Positions 9,404-19,685 of a stretch of DNA of 64,000 nucleotides are shown here, in pieces (the stretch's first letter is position 1; every line of letters begins with the position of its first letter). The notes under the pieces were generated by a model. It was not told the origin of the DNA. It worked only from the letters and a program-made list of their open reading frames with translations, and did no database searches. Origin of the DNA: Colwellia sp. Lineage in GTDB: Bacteria; Pseudomonadota; Gammaproteobacteria; Enterobacterales; Alteromonadaceae. Both the position numbers and the translations under genes were made by a program. Where the stretch lies: assembly GCA_013215295.1 (NCBI GenBank), contig JABSOZ010000002.1, positions 124,001 to 188,000 on the forward strand, written 5' to 3'.

Positions 9404-9988
9404 ATGACTATTCAACTAGTTGTGGGCCTGGGTAATCCAGGCCCCGAATATACAAAGACCCGTCACAATGCCGGAGTTTGGTTCGTCGAAGAACTTGCTT
9501 CTCGCTATAACATATCCCTCAGACCAGAAAAAAAATATTTCGGACTTTATGGCAAAGGCCTCATAGGTAACGAAGTTGTTCATTTACTTATTCCAACAAC
9601 GTTTATGAATAGAAGTGGTCAGTCTGTAGCTCCTCTTGCAAATTTTTTCCGTATTCCCGTTGAAAACATCCTTGTTGCTCATGATGAGTTAGATATGGAA
9701 CCGGGCGTATGTAAAATAAAAAAAGGCGGCGGACATGGTGGGCATAACGGCTTACGCGATATTATTTCGTGTATGGCAAATAACAAAGAATTTTATCGGT
9801 TACGCATTGGTATTGGCCACCCCGGCCATCGAGATCGCGTTACCGGGCATGTACTTGGCAAAGCACCCGCTATTGACCAAGACAAAATAACACAAGCTAT
9901 TGATGAAGCAAGCCGATGTATCGACATCTGGCAAAAAGACGATTTAAAGAAAGCTCAAAACCGTTTGCATTCATTCAAAGTACTATAA
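9404..9988 (+). CDS. pth: Peptidyl-tRNA hydrolase
   Basis: Releases tRNA from peptidyl-tRNAs that dropped off the ribosome. 194 residues, the family length. The N-terminal [18 protein letters not shown] segment holds the substrate-binding Asn and the catalytic His of the RHNAG motif; [17 protein letters not shown] and [13 protein letters not shown] follow in order as in all bacterial Pth. It lies 21 bp after rplY and 44 bp before ychF, so the three are probably cotranscribed. Confidence 0.97.
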   Translation: MTIQLVVGLGNPGPEYTKTRHNAGVWFVEELASRYNISLRPEKKYFGLYGKGLIGNEVVHLLIPTTFMNRSGQSVAPLANFFRIPVENILVAHDELDMEPGVCKIKKGGGHGGHNGLRDIISCMANNKEFYRLRIGIGHPGHRDRVTGHVLGKAPAIDQDKITQAIDEASRCIDIWQKDDLKKAQNRLHSFKVL

Positions 9989-10032
9989 CTCAAACTTCAA
10001 AACAATTTTTGCAAAATAATTAAGGTATTATC

Positions 10033-11124
10033 ATGGGATTCAAATGCGGTATTGTTGGCTTGCCCAACGTAGGTAAATCAACACTTTTCAATGCACTAAC
10101 TAAAGCAGGTATTGAAGCAGCTAACTTTCCATTTTGTACTATTGAACCGAATACGGGTGTCGTACCCGTTCCTGATCCTCGTTTAGACGCTTTAGCAAAA
10201 ATTGTAAATCCTGAGCGTGTTTTAGCAACAACCATGGAATTTGTTGATATTGCGGGTTTAGTGGCTGGCGCTTCTAAAGGTGAAGGTTTAGGGAATAAAT
10301 TTCTTGCTAACATTCGTGAAACCGATGCCATCGGTCACGTAGTTCGTTGCTTTGATAATGACAATATTATCCATGTTGCTAATAAGGTTAGTCCTGTTGA
10401 TGATATTGAAGTCATCAATATTGAACTCGCGTTGTCTGATATGGACACAGCAGAACGCGCAATTTTTCGTTTAGCGAAAAAAGCCAAAGGTGGCGATAAA
10501 GACGCTAAATTTGAAATGCCAGTATTAGAGAAAATATTAAAGCATGTTGAAGAAGGTCACATGGTCCGTTCTTTAGAATTAACTAAAGAAGAAAAAGCAG
10601 CCGTCGACTACTTAAACTTTTTAACCGTTAAGCCTACTATGTATATCGCAAATGTTAATGATGATGGCTTTGAAAATAACCCTTATCTTGATCAAGTACA
10701 AAAAATAGCGGATGCAGAAGGCGCTATCGTTGTTGCTGTTTGTGCTGAGATTGAAAGCGAACTGTCTGAAATGGAAGATGAAGACCGTGATGAATTTATG
10801 GCTGACCTAGGTTTAGAAGAACCTGGCCTTAATCGCGTTATCAATGCCGGTTATTCTTTACTTCATTTACAAACTTACTTTACTGCAGGTGTTAAAGAAG
10901 TTCGTGCGTGGACAGTAAAGCAAAATGCTACGGCGCCTCAAGCTGCCGGTGTTATCCATACCGACTTTGAGAAGGGCTTTATACGTGCTGAAGTAGTAGC
11001 TTATGATGACTTTATCGAGTTTAACGGTGAGTCAGGTGCTAAAGATGCCGGTAAATGGCGTCTGGAAGGTAAAGAGTACCGCGTTAAAGACGGTGACGTT
11101 GTTCATTTTAGGTTTAATGTTTAA
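10033..11124 (+). CDS. ychF: Redox-regulated ATPase YchF (Obg family)
   Basis: 363 residues, the standard length. G1 loop GLPNVGKST (8-16), followed by the FPFCTIEPN segment and the [19 protein letters not shown] switch region typical of YchF; the C-terminal TGS domain (about 275-363, [19 protein letters not shown]) is intact. The family binds ATP rather than GTP, associates with ribosomes and affects oxidative-stress responses in E. coli. The pth-ychF pairing is conserved in gammaproteobacteria. A terminator follows immediately. Confidence 0.96.
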   Translation: MGFKCGIVGLPNVGKSTLFNALTKAGIEAANFPFCTIEPNTGVVPVPDPRLDALAKIVNPERVLATTMEFVDIAGLVAGASKGEGLGNKFLANIRETDAIGHVVRCFDNDNIIHVANKVSPVDDIEVINIELALSDMDTAERAIFRLAKKAKGGDKDAKFEMPVLEKILKHVEEGHMVRSLELTKEEKAAVDYLNFLTVKPTMYIANVNDDGFENNPYLDQVQKIADAEGAIVVAVCAEIESELSEMEDEDRDEFMADLGLEEPGLNRVINAGYSLLHLQTYFTAGVKEVRAWTVKQNATAPQAAGVIHTDFEKGFIRAEVVAYDDFIEFNGESGAKDAGKWRLEGKEYRVKDGDVVHFRFNV

Positions 11125-11148
11125 TCATAAAACTTAAATCTATTATAT

Positions 11149-11172
11149 AAAGGAGCTTCGGCTCCTTTTTTG
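11149..11172 (+). terminator. Rho-independent terminator after ychF
   Basis: AAAGGAGC-TTCG-GCTCCTTT, a tight stem with the stable TTCG tetraloop, followed by T-rich sequence, about 25 bp after the ychF stop. Closes the rplY-pth-ychF unit. Confidence 0.93.
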
Positions 11173-11406
11173 TATCCATAAGCCAAAACATCTGAAGTAT
11201 TAAAATGCACAAATATCATTAACAAATAAAAAACATAAATAAAACACAATAAAAACAACAGACTAAAAATAAAGCAAACAGTACAAGAAAGACGGAAAAA
11301 ACTTGTTTTATTTCAAAAATATACCACAATTACAATTATAGCAGCCCGATATGAAGATCCCCATCAGGCCAGCAACTTCAAGCATCAGTAACAAAAAAGG
11401 TAAACC

Positions 11407-11754
11407 ATGAAAAAAACACTCCTACTCGCTACTTTAATAGCAACAACCGTAACTTTCGCCCCTGTAACTAAAGCAGATAACTTGTCACTTCGTGTTTGTG
11501 AGTACGTAGCAGCCAATGATAAAAACCGCTTACGTTCTTTTATGAAGCAAAATAAATTGAAAATTCGTAAAGTTTTTAAACAAATCAAGTGTAATGGACA
11601 AAATCTATTAGTTTTTGCAGCATCCAATAGAGCATTAGAAACAGGTGAGTACCTTATAGGCAAAGTTCCGGCAAAAGAAGTAAAAAAACATATTGCTGAT
11701 ATTGGAAAATATTCAAAACATCTTGAAGAAGAAGCAAAGGATCGAATTAATTAA
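11407..11754 (+). CDS. Small exported protein, probably DUF3718 family
   Basis: 115 residues. A clean Sec signal peptide (KK, hydrophobic LLLATLIATTVTFAP, then VTKADN, probable cleavage after KA) and a mature basic helical domain of about 90 residues with two cysteines (CEYVAANDKNRLRSF and IKCNGQNLLVFAA), which could form one disulfide in the periplasm. The C..V.ANDKNRLR and CNG.NLL.FA patterns recall DUF3718 proteins of Alteromonadales; this is from memory and not certain. No function known. An AAGGTAAACC ribosome binding site lies upstream; a terminator follows. Confidence 0.8.
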   Translation: MKKTLLLATLIATTVTFAPVTKADNLSLRVCEYVAANDKNRLRSFMKQNKLKIRKVFKQIKCNGQNLLVFAASNRALETGEYLIGKVPAKEVKKHIADIGKYSKHLEEEAKDRIN

Positions 11755-11785
11755 TAATACTTTGAGTAACTTTTTTCTTTAACAT

Positions 11786-11815
11786 AAAGCAAGCGCCTAC
11801 GGTTCTTGCTTTTAT
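11786..11815 (+). terminator. Rho-independent terminator after the small exported protein
   Basis: AAAGCAAG (11786-11793) pairs with CTTGCTTT (11805-11812) around an 11-base loop, followed by TTATATT. The U-tract is modest but position fits, 31 bp after the stop codon. Confidence 0.7.
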
Positions 11816-11910
11816 ATTATAGACTATTTGATTTTCTAGAATATTAAGTAAGCAAATTGTTCTCTAAACAAGCAAACAGAAAAAAAGTATCAATTATTGT
11901 AAAAAAACGG

Positions 11911-11939
11911 TTGACGTAGCCTAAGCAGATTTGCATAAT
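11911..11939 (+). promoter_or_regulatory. Sigma-70 promoter of the tRNA operon
   Basis: -35 TTGACG (11911-11916), exact 17-bp spacer, -10 CATAAT (11934-11939), then the GC-rich discriminator ACGCGCC characteristic of stable-RNA promoters under stringent control. Predicted start near 11946, some 25 bases before the first tRNA. Confidence 0.85.
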
Positions 11940-11970
11940 ACGCGCCACTTGCTGAGAGGCAATACGGAAA

Positions 11971-12047
11971 GGCTACATAGCTCAGCTGGTTAGAGCACAT
12001 CACTCATAATGATGGGGTCCCAGGTTCAAATCCCGGTGTAGCCACCA
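11971..12047 (+). tRNA. tRNA-Met (CAT), elongator
   Basis: 77 nt with encoded CCA. Acceptor GGCTACA pairs with TGTAGCC; anticodon loop CTCATAA gives CAT; T-loop GGTTCAAATCC. Close match to E. coli elongator tRNA-Met; a G1-C72 acceptor pair excludes the initiator, which has a mismatch there. First gene of the tRNA operon. Confidence 0.96.
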
Positions 12048-12084
12048 TTTATCTCTTAGTAGTGAAAGTAGTATTAGAAGAAAT

Positions 12085-12169
<85 letters not shown>

Positions 12170-12221
12170 TTCTAACTAACATTTATCATCATGATAGTTG
12201 TTAGAAAGTAAGTAACATTGC

Positions 12222-12296
12222 AGGGGTATAGCCAAGCGGTAAGGCAGCTGGTTTTGATCCAGTCATTCAGAGGTTCAAATCCTCTTACCCCTGCCA
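12222..12296 (+). tRNA. tRNA-Gln (TTG), copy 1
   Basis: 75 nt including CCA. Acceptor AGGGGTA pairs with TACCCCT, discriminator G; anticodon loop TTTTGAT gives TTG, decoding CAA (and CAG by wobble). Identical in sequence to the copy at 12401. Confidence 0.96.
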
Positions 12297-12400
12297 CTTT
12301 CTTTGTTTAACATTCCTTTTAAAACTCTACATAGTCTTTTTAAAACTATATTAAACATAATGTGAAAAAATTACTTATTACAAATAATTAGAATATCTAC

Positions 12401-12475
12401 AGGGGTATAGCCAAGCGGTAAGGCAGCTGGTTTTGATCCAGTCATTCAGAGGTTCAAATCCTCTTACCCCTGCCA
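12401..12475 (+). tRNA. tRNA-Gln (TTG), copy 2
   Basis: Second 75-nt copy, base-for-base identical to the one at 12222-12296; the 104-bp spacer between them is not repeated elsewhere. Last tRNA of the operon. No CTG-anticodon Gln tRNA is present here, unlike the E. coli cluster, so TTG must read CAG by wobble unless another gene exists elsewhere. Confidence 0.96.
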
Positions 12476-12589
12476 TTCTTTTCATTACTTACCTAAAAAT
12501 CCAACACACTTCATCATTGCAGATAAATAGCTTTATTTAAATATAAGTGAAGTTCCGGTTAAATTTTAGATTTCATACCATACAACTCA

Positions 12590-13789
12590 TTAAACACCAC
12601 AAGCGTAAGCTAAAGCCTTATTTTTCAAAAACGGTATCTTCCCTGACATGGTAAGCCCGATATTTCGAAAGAGCTTTACAGCTGGTGAAGGGTGGCTAAA
12701 CGTTGCATATAATGAATCCATTGTAGACATCATCAGCAAGTTGTCTTTTCGTCGCATTGACTCATAACGAGATAACACTTCAGGTTCATACCAACACTCA
12801 CCATTTCCAATTGCAGTGGCTATAACAGTTTGTAATGCTTTAACATCCTTAAAACCGAGATTAACTCCCTGCCCTGCCATTGGGTTAATCGTATGAGCCG
12901 CATCACCTAACAAAAGGACTTGTCCTTTTTGATAAGTATTTGCATGTCTGCGGCTTAACGGAAATGCGCCTTTACCAATAACTTTAATTTTACCTAAGCG
13001 TTTTGGGAATTTTTGTAAGACTTCTGCTTGCAGTTGCTGATTAGATAAAGCCGATAATTTTTTTATCTCTGCCTTTTTGTGATACCAAACCAATGAGGCA
13101 TATCCACCTAGTTCACTTTTCCCTGATAAAGGTAATAAAGCCACAGGACCGGTTTCAAAGAACTGTTGCCAAGTAATATCTTGTTGATGTGATTCAGTTT
13201 CAACATTTATAAGTATCGCAGACTGCTGATAATCCCAACCTGTCATGCCAATATTAGCTAATTTTCTTACCTGTGAATTAGCACCATCAGCTGCAATTAA
13301 CATCTTGGTCTTTATTTCAATGTTTTCTGAATTCTCATTATTGACTATAGATAAGTTAACTTCTTTATTTGCAGATGAAAAATTCAATAAACTTGCCGGA
13401 CAAAATAAAGTGATCCCTTGATGTTTTTTTATTTGTTGCCACAACGAAAGCTGAATTAAGCGATTTTCAATGATATGCCCTAAATGTGTTTGTTTAATAT
13501 CATCAGCATTAAACTCAGTATAACTGGCTTGATGCTCCCAAACGCCTAAACGTTTATAAGGACATAACCGCCATTGTTGCAATTGTGACCAAGCATCTAG
13601 CTGAGTGAGCAAATGTTCAGAAGCAAGTGAAATAGCTGAAACTCGTAAATCTAATACTTGAGAACTATCAAAATCTTTAGGTTGAGAATGCTCAACAATA
13701 GCTACTTTAAGCCCTAGATTTGCTAATGACAAAGCACTAGCAGCACCCACCATACCACCACCAACAATCACACAATCAAAATTATTCAT
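12590..13789 (-). CDS. ubiF: FAD-dependent ubiquinone hydroxylase, UbiF-type (UbiH/UbiF/VisC family)
   Basis: 399 residues. Flavoprotein monooxygenase: N-terminal dinucleotide fold VIVGGGMVGAASALSLA (8-24), the ADGANS motif (167-172) and the second FAD motif LLGDAAHTINPMAGQG (293-308). The family hydroxylates the benzoquinol ring in ubiquinone synthesis. The specific assignment (C6 hydroxylation, UbiF/Coq7-equivalent step) rests on synteny: in E. coli ubiF lies between the metT-leuW-gln tRNA cluster and miaB, exactly as here. A paralogue such as UbiH or VisC/UbiI cannot be excluded on motifs alone. Divergent from miaB across a 236-bp gap; the ribosome binding site is weak. Confidence 0.85.
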   Translation of the reverse strand: MNNFDCVIVGGGMVGAASALSLANLGLKVAIVEHSQPKDFDSSQVLDLRVSAISLASEHLLTQLDAWSQLQQWRLCPYKRLGVWEHQASYTEFNADDIKQTHLGHIIENRLIQLSLWQQIKKHQGITLFCPASLLNFSSANKEVNLSIVNNENSENIEIKTKMLIAADGANSQVRKLANIGMTGWDYQQSAILINVETESHQQDITWQQFFETGPVALLPLSGKSELGGYASLVWYHKKAEIKKLSALSNQQLQAEVLQKFPKRLGKIKVIGKGAFPLSRRHANTYQKGQVLLLGDAAHTINPMAGQGVNLGFKDVKALQTVIATAIGNGECWYEPEVLSRYESMRRKDNLLMMSTMDSLYATFSHPSPAVKLFRNIGLTMSGKIPFLKNKALAYACGV

Positions 13790-14025
13790 AATATATACGC
13801 TTAATTATCCAATTATTTTTTCAGTTCATTCTAACCAACATATATCACTTATACGAATATTTATTATCTGCAACAACGAAAAATTGTTAAGCCTTACATT
13901 GCTTTACTTAAAGTTTAATCAGGCACTAGCGTCAAGGGCCAAGAAGGAGTAAAATACGCGTCCTTAAATTGAACTAACATGAATTAATAGACTTTCGTGT
14001 TACCTTCTACATATTTAGATATTTA

Positions 14026-15480
14026 ATGAGTGAAAAGTTAATGAGTAAAAAGCTATACATTAAAACCTGGGGTTGCCAAATGAACGAGTATGACTCGCAG
14101 AAAATGGCCGAATTATTAGATTCAACACATGGTTTTGTATTAGCCGACGAAGCTGAAGATGCTGATGTTATCTTATTAAACACTTGTTCTATTCGCGAAA
14201 AAGCACAAGAAAAAGTGTTCCATCAATTAGGTCGTTGGAAAAAGCTAAAAGAAAAGAATCCTGACTTAGTTATTGGTGTTGGAGGCTGTGTTGCGTCTCA
14301 AGAAGGTGAAGCTATTCGCCAACGTGCGCCTTACGTTGATATAGTTTTTGGCCCGCAAACATTACATCGATTGCCAGAAATGATCCAACAAGTTACCGGC
14401 AGCAAGAATCCGGTTGTTGATGTGAGTTTTCCTGAAATTGAAAAATTCGACCGTTTACCAGAGCCAAAAGCTGATGGAGCTACTGCCTTTGTTTCAATCA
14501 TGGAAGGTTGTAGCAAATACTGTACTTTCTGTGTTGTACCTTACACGCGTGGTGAAGAAGTGAGTCGCCCGCTTGATGATGTTTTATATGAAATAGCTCA
14601 ACTTGCTGCACAAGGTGTGAGAGAAGTTAATTTATTAGGACAAAATGTTAACGGCTATCGTGGCATTACACACGATGAAGAAATCTGTCGTTTCTCAGAA
14701 CTACTACGTTTGGTTGCTACTGTTGATGGTATTGACCGAGTTCGTTATACCACATCACATCCAATTGAATTTACCGATGATATCATTGAGGTCTACAAAG
14801 ACGTTCCTGAATTAGTTAGCCACTTACATTTACCCGTACAAAGTGGCTCAGATCGTATTTTAACGCAAATGAAACGTGGTCATACCGCTTTAGAATATAA
14901 ATCACAAATTAGAAAACTTAAGAAAGCACGTCCTGACATCTGTATGTCGTCTGATTTTATAATCGGCTTCCCCGGTGAAACTGATGCTGATTTCGAAGCA
15001 ACAATGAATCTAATCAAAGCGATAGATTTCGATCTAAGCTTTAGCTTTATTTACAGTGCACGTCCAGGCACTCCTGCTGCAGATATGGTTGACGATATTA
15101 GTGATGCAACTAAAAAAGATCGTTTGAAAATTCTTCAAGACCAAATTACCCATCAAGCATTGCGTATTGCTCGTCAAATGTTAAACACTGAACAGCGTAT
15201 CCTTGTTGAAGGTCCTTCAAAGAAAAACCCAATGGAACTACGTGGTAAAACAGAGAATAACCGCACAGTTAACTTTGTTGCTCCGCATACTGTTATTGGT
15301 CAATTTGTCGATATTAAAATTACGGATGTTTACGCAAACTCACTACGTGGCGAATTAGTACGCGAAGAAAGTGAAATGGGCTTACGTATTGCACATTCAC
15401 CTGAAGACATCTTAGCGAACAGTCATCATACGAGTAGCAGTAACATTGACGATTTAGGTGTGGGCACTTTTACACCTTAA
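14026..15480 (+). CDS. miaB: tRNA-2-methylthio-N6-dimethylallyladenosine synthase
   Basis: Radical-SAM methylthiotransferase that adds a methylthio group to i6A37 of tRNAs reading UNN codons. 484 residues: N-terminal MTTase domain with cluster cysteines 17, 54 and 88; radical SAM core with CSKYCTFC (162, 166, 169); C-terminal TRAM domain (about 380-448). The [10 protein letters not shown] start segment is diagnostic. Possible starts are ATG 14026 and ATG 14041 ([12 protein letters not shown]); neither has a clear ribosome binding site. A variable serine-rich tail ends the protein. First gene of miaB-ybeZ-ybeY-ybeX-lnt. Confidence 0.97.
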   Translation: MSEKLMSKKLYIKTWGCQMNEYDSQKMAELLDSTHGFVLADEAEDADVILLNTCSIREKAQEKVFHQLGRWKKLKEKNPDLVIGVGGCVASQEGEAIRQRAPYVDIVFGPQTLHRLPEMIQQVTGSKNPVVDVSFPEIEKFDRLPEPKADGATAFVSIMEGCSKYCTFCVVPYTRGEEVSRPLDDVLYEIAQLAAQGVREVNLLGQNVNGYRGITHDEEICRFSELLRLVATVDGIDRVRYTTSHPIEFTDDIIEVYKDVPELVSHLHLPVQSGSDRILTQMKRGHTALEYKSQIRKLKKARPDICMSSDFIIGFPGETDADFEATMNLIKAIDFDLSFSFIYSARPGTPAADMVDDISDATKKDRLKILQDQITHQALRIARQMLNTEQRILVEGPSKKNPMELRGKTENNRTVNFVAPHTVIGQFVDIKITDVYANSLRGELVREESEMGLRIAHSPEDILANSHHTSSSNIDDLGVGTFTP

Positions 15481-15519
15481 TTCTTATTTTAATCATAGCT
15501 TATAAAAACGGATATAAAT

Positions 15520-16569
15520 TTGACTACGAGCATCAGTAAGAAATTTAACTTAGAGCCAATTGATAATAATCGCTTAGCTAATTTATGTGGTTCAATGGAT
15601 AATCATTTAAAAACCATTGAACGCCGCCTAGGCGTTAAATTAAATTATAGCAGTAATCAATTTAAAGTAATGGGTGAACCTAGCAACTGTGATGCTGTAA
15701 TCATCTTACTGAAAAATTTATATATCGAGACGGCAACCGTCAAAAATCAGCTAAAAGAAATCAGTGAAGAAATGGTTCACCTTGCTATTTTAGACGCAAA
15801 AGTTCTGGAGCAAGAACCTACTAAAGTTGATGTTGATTTCGACAAATTGGTGACGATTAAAACCAAACGAGGCATTATAAAACCTCGCAATCCCAATCAA
15901 CAAAGCTACGTTCAGAACATTCTCAGTAATGACATTAGTTTTGGTGTTGGTGTTGCTGGAACAGGTAAAACCTACTTAGCGGTTGCTTGTGCTGTTGAAG
16001 CATTAGAGCGACAGGAAGTTCGTCGCATTATGTTAACCCGCCCAGCGGTTGAAGCCGGTGAAAAGCTGGGTTTCCTTCCTGGTGATTTATCACAAAAAGT
16101 AGATCCTTACCTGCGTCCATTATACGATGCACTATTTGAAATGCTTGGCTTCGAAAAAGTTGAGAAGCTGATCGAACGTAATGTGATAGAAATTGCACCG
16201 CTCGCCTACATGCGCGGTAGAACATTAAACGATGCTTTTATTATTCTTGATGAAAGCCAAAATACCACCGTCGAACAAATGAAAATGTTCCTTACTCGTA
16301 TTGGTTTTAATGCTCGTGCAGTGATCACTGGTGATATTACTCAGGTAGATTTACCACGTGGTACAAAATCGGGCTTACGTCATGCTATTGAAGTGCTTGA
16401 TGATATTCCTGGTATCAGTTTCAATTACTTTCAGTCAAAAGATATTGTACGTCACCCCGTTGTTGCAAGAATTGTCGATGCTTATGATGCTTTTGAACAA
16501 AAAGAGAAACGTTTCAAAGAAGCAAAAAAACAGCAAAATTCCCATGATGTTTCGGAAAAGAAAACGTGA
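15520..16569 (+). CDS. ybeZ: PhoH-like ATPase YbeZ
   Basis: 349 residues, P-loop ATPase of the PhoH family that works with YbeY in rRNA processing and ribosome quality control. Walker A GVAGTGKT (144-151), [34 protein letters not shown]-type central block and Walker B-like FIILDESQ are almost the same as E. coli YbeZ. Start is a TTG at 15520: ACGGA at 15508-15512 is a weak ribosome binding site at 7 bases, and the residues it adds ([15 protein letters not shown]) align with the E. coli N-terminus, whereas the first ATG would cut 26 conserved residues. The stop overlaps the ybeY start (GTGA). Confidence 0.95.
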   Translation: MTTSISKKFNLEPIDNNRLANLCGSMDNHLKTIERRLGVKLNYSSNQFKVMGEPSNCDAVIILLKNLYIETATVKNQLKEISEEMVHLAILDAKVLEQEPTKVDVDFDKLVTIKTKRGIIKPRNPNQQSYVQNILSNDISFGVGVAGTGKTYLAVACAVEALERQEVRRIMLTRPAVEAGEKLGFLPGDLSQKVDPYLRPLYDALFEMLGFEKVEKLIERNVIEIAPLAYMRGRTLNDAFIILDESQNTTVEQMKMFLTRIGFNARAVITGDITQVDLPRGTKSGLRHAIEVLDDIPGISFNYFQSKDIVRHPVVARIVDAYDAFEQKEKRFKEAKKQQNSHDVSEKKT

Positions 16570-17024
16570 CCATTAACCTAGATCTTCAACAAGCTTGTGA
16601 TACGCCTAATTTACCAACGAATACACAATTTCAACTTTGGGTCGATACCGCTTTAAATCATTACCAAAAAGATTTTGAACTCACTATTCGGCTTGTTGAA
16701 ATTATAGAAAGCCAATCACTTAATTTGCAATATAGAAAAAAAGATAAACCGACAAATGTTTTATCTTTTCCTTTTGAAGTGCCTGAAGGAATTGAGCTAG
16801 ACCTACTCGGTGATTTAGTTATTTGTGCTGATGTAGTCGCAGGAGAAGCAAAAGAACAACGCAAAGACCTTCATAATCACTGGGCTCATATGGTTATTCA
16901 TGGTTGTTTACATTTATTAGGCTACGATCATATAGACGATAATGAAGCTACTGAAATGGAAGCACTTGAAACAAAATTGTTGAACAAACTAAACATATCA
17001 GATCCTTATATTATAAATGAATAG
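16566..17024 (+). CDS. ybeY: Endoribonuclease YbeY (rRNA maturation factor)
   Basis: 152 residues. Zinc-dependent protein of the UPF0054 family, needed for 16S rRNA 3'-end maturation and 70S quality control. The metal-binding triad [11 protein letters not shown] is intact, preceded by TNVLSFPFE and LLGDLVI. It starts with GTG at 16566, overlapping the ybeZ stop by four bases (GTGA), so translation is coupled to its partner ATPase. A 110-bp gap separates it from ybeX. Confidence 0.95.
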   Translation: MTINLDLQQACDTPNLPTNTQFQLWVDTALNHYQKDFELTIRLVEIIESQSLNLQYRKKDKPTNVLSFPFEVPEGIELDLLGDLVICADVVAGEAKEQRKDLHNHWAHMVIHGCLHLLGYDHIDDNEATEMEALETKLLNKLNISDPYIINE

Positions 17025-17134
17025 TATGATTCATTTATAATCCGTTACACAAATAATCATTTACCACTTGAATTTACTTTCAATTGATTAGAAACTAAGC
17101 AGCAAGTTAACCTTACAGGAAATAAATAAGCTCT

Positions 17135-18010
17135 ATGAGCGATGACCACCCCCATTCTAGCAACGGCTCTGCAAATAAATCGATACTTGATAAATTAGTA
17201 CAAGTATTCACTGGAGAGCCGAGAAACAAGGAAGAACTGGTTGAAGTGTTAAATGACGCTGAAGACCGTGACTTAATTAAACCTGAAACCAAATTAATGA
17301 TCCAAGGTGTATTGGAAGTCTCTGATATGCGTGTGCGTGAAATTATGATCCCTAGATCACAAATGATCACGCTTGATATCAATAATTCGCTTGAAAAATC
17401 CTTACCTATTATTTTAGAGTCTGGTCATTCGAGATTTCCTGTGATCAATGACGATATTGATCATATTGAAGGTATTCTGTTAGCGAAAGACTTACTCGCT
17501 TATGGTTTTGGTCAACAAGAAGAATGTACGATAGCAGAAATAATCCGTCCATCTATTATTATTCCTGAAAGTAAAAAAGTTGAACCTTTATTAAATGAAT
17601 TTCGGTCAAAACGCTATCACATGGCCGTTGTAGTTGACGAATATGGTGGTGTTTCAGGTCTAGTTACCATTGAAGATATTCTAGAACTCATTGTTGGCGA
17701 AATTGAAGATGAAACTGATGATGAAATTCAACAAGACATCAAGCACCTTGCCGGTAATGTTTACCAAGTAAATGCACTCACTGAGCTTGATGACTTCAAT
17801 GAATACTTTAATACTAAGTTCGATGAAAATGATGCTGATACAATAGGCGGCGTTGTTTTACATCAATTTGGTCATATGCCGAAAAAAGGTGAGTTAGCGA
17901 TGATAGGTGATTTTGAATTTAAAATTACTGCTGGCAATAATCGCCGTATCCAAACTCTACATATTATCATTCCCAAAACACATAAAATTACTGGAAAAAT
18001 TGTCGATTAA
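17135..18010 (+). CDS. ybeX: CBS-domain protein YbeX/CorC
   Basis: 291 residues, soluble. Two CBS domains (about 65-185; VREIMIPRSQMITLD, HMAVVVDEYGGVSGLVTIEDILE) followed by a CorC_HlyC domain (about 205-285; DDFNEYFNTKF, DTIGGVV). The name CorC comes from cobalt and magnesium efflux work in Salmonella, while recent E. coli work links YbeX to ribosome metabolism, in keeping with the ybeZ-ybeY context. No transmembrane DUF21 domain is present, so it is not the membrane-bound HlyC/CorC type. AGGAAA lies upstream of the ATG at 17135. Confidence 0.93.
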   Translation: MSDDHPHSSNGSANKSILDKLVQVFTGEPRNKEELVEVLNDAEDRDLIKPETKLMIQGVLEVSDMRVREIMIPRSQMITLDINNSLEKSLPIILESGHSRFPVINDDIDHIEGILLAKDLLAYGFGQQEECTIAEIIRPSIIIPESKKVEPLLNEFRSKRYHMAVVVDEYGGVSGLVTIEDILELIVGEIEDETDDEIQQDIKHLAGNVYQVNALTELDDFNEYFNTKFDENDADTIGGVVLHQFGHMPKKGELAMIGDFEFKITAGNNRRIQTLHIIIPKTHKITGKIVD

Positions 18011-18015
18011 CCTTG

Positions 18016-19590
18016 ATGAGCATCAAAACACTAGGGATTATCCTAATACAGCGTCTACGCGCCAACTTACTTAATAAACAGAACTTATTTAGCTTTATTT
18101 CTGGCCTATTTTTAGTATTTGCGTATGCGCCGTTCTCTCAATGGTGGGTTATGTTTATTATTCTCCCGCTTTTTTTTAACTCAATAAATGGCGCTAGTGT
18201 AAGGACCTCGACTAAACAGGGCTTCATTTTTGCATTAGGTTGGTTTGCGAGTGGCATTAGCTGGATACATGTCAGTATTGATCAATTCGGTGGCTTGCCA
18301 CTCGTATTTTCATTATTACTCATGTTACTACTTTGCTGCTATTTGGCGCTTTACCCTGCTCTTGCTTGTTATCTATCTAGTAGGTTTTCACCAAACCGGC
18401 AATTTTCGCTATGGTTACTTCCTCCTTTTTGGATGGTTAGTGAGTATTTACGTACTAATGTCTTAACAGGATTTCCTTGGTTGTCTATCGGCTATAGCCA
18501 AATTGACGGACCATTATCTAGTTTCGCTCCAGTTATCGGTGAAGTTGGAATTAGTGCCTTGTTACTCATTATTAGCATTGCACTGATCAATACCGTTAAA
18601 GGTATTTACCGTAAATCGCATTTGTTATTACTGTCTGTAATTGCCCTTAGTAGTTATCTATTAACTAACATCGCTTGGGTAAATTACACACAAATCACAG
18701 TGACAACAGCATTAGTGCAAGGCAATATTGAACAATCCATGAAGTTTGAGCCAGAAAAACAATGGCCAACCATGCTGCTGTATCTTGACCACGCAAGAGA
18801 AAACTATGATGCAGATATTATTATTTGGCCAGAAAACGCAATTACTGCATTAGAGCCAACCGCACAAGACTTTCTCGTTTTAGCTGATAGGTCTGCCGCA
18901 TTAAATAACAGTGCAATTATTACTGGTATCTTAAATTATAAATTTGATTCAAAAGCATATTTCAATTCATTAGTGGTACTCGGTAAAAAGGAAAGCACTG
19001 ATAAAACCGGCCATTACCGTTATGATCATCAAAATCGTTATTATAAAAATCACTTACTCCCAATAGGTGAATTCGTACCTTTTGGAGAATTGTTAAGAAC
19101 AATAGCGCCTATCTTTAATTTACCCTATTCTTCATTTACTCGCGGCGACTATATTCAGCCAAATTTAATAGCAAATGGTCATCATATATTACCGCTGATT
19201 TGTTTTGAAATAGCCTTTCCTGAGCAACTCGCGGCTAACTTTACTGATGAAACTAATATCCTACTTACCGTGAGTAATGATTCATGGTTTGGTGATTCTC
19301 ATGGCCCTCATCAACACCTAGAAATGGCTAGAATGCGGGCATTAGAGTTTGGTCGACCATTACTTCGCACAACAAATAATGGCATAACAGCCATCGTTGA
19401 CCATCAAGGAAATATACAAGCAAAACTGCCACAATTTACCGAAGCTGTGCTGAAAGCTGAAATAAAATTGGTGGAAGGAAATACTTTTTATAGTCTATAT
19501 TGGCAATTAATTCACTGGTTATTGCCTTTTTTATTATTGGTTATATTCTCTATTTTTCAGCGGTTCCCCCTTAAAAAGAGCACAGCATAA
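18016..19590 (+). CDS. lnt: Apolipoprotein N-acyltransferase
   Basis: Last step of lipoprotein maturation: transfers an acyl chain from phospholipid to the N-terminal cysteine in the inner membrane. 524 residues, with about six N-terminal transmembrane helices (to residue 220), a periplasmic nitrilase-type domain and one C-terminal helix. The Glu-Lys-Cys triad is visible as WPE (273), RYYK (344) and LICFE (Cys396). SNDSWFGDSHGPHQH and RTTNNGITA are conserved. The frame is also open from a TTG at 18013 immediately before; the ATG at 18016 is preferred. It follows ybeX within 6 bp, as in E. coli. Confidence 0.96.
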   Translation: MSIKTLGIILIQRLRANLLNKQNLFSFISGLFLVFAYAPFSQWWVMFIILPLFFNSINGASVRTSTKQGFIFALGWFASGISWIHVSIDQFGGLPLVFSLLLMLLLCCYLALYPALACYLSSRFSPNRQFSLWLLPPFWMVSEYLRTNVLTGFPWLSIGYSQIDGPLSSFAPVIGEVGISALLLIISIALINTVKGIYRKSHLLLLSVIALSSYLLTNIAWVNYTQITVTTALVQGNIEQSMKFEPEKQWPTMLLYLDHARENYDADIIIWPENAITALEPTAQDFLVLADRSAALNNSAIITGILNYKFDSKAYFNSLVVLGKKESTDKTGHYRYDHQNRYYKNHLLPIGEFVPFGELLRTIAPIFNLPYSSFTRGDYIQPNLIANGHHILPLICFEIAFPEQLAANFTDETNILLTVSNDSWFGDSHGPHQHLEMARMRALEFGRPLLRTTNNGITAIVDHQGNIQAKLPQFTEAVLKAEIKLVEGNTFYSLYWQLIHWLLPFLLLVIFSIFQRFPLKKSTA

Positions 19591-19685
19591 AACCAAAAAC
19601 ACCTTAATTACTTAACTTTATTTTCAGAATTTATAAACCTTTTCCCCTGTTCTCACGACTTACTTTGAGATATTCGGGGGAAATC

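Noticed and set aside
12222-12475. Identical tRNA-Gln pair as an integration site
   Set aside because: No integrase, no flanking direct repeat of a tRNA 3' end beyond the genes, and tandem Gln tRNAs are normal at this locus.
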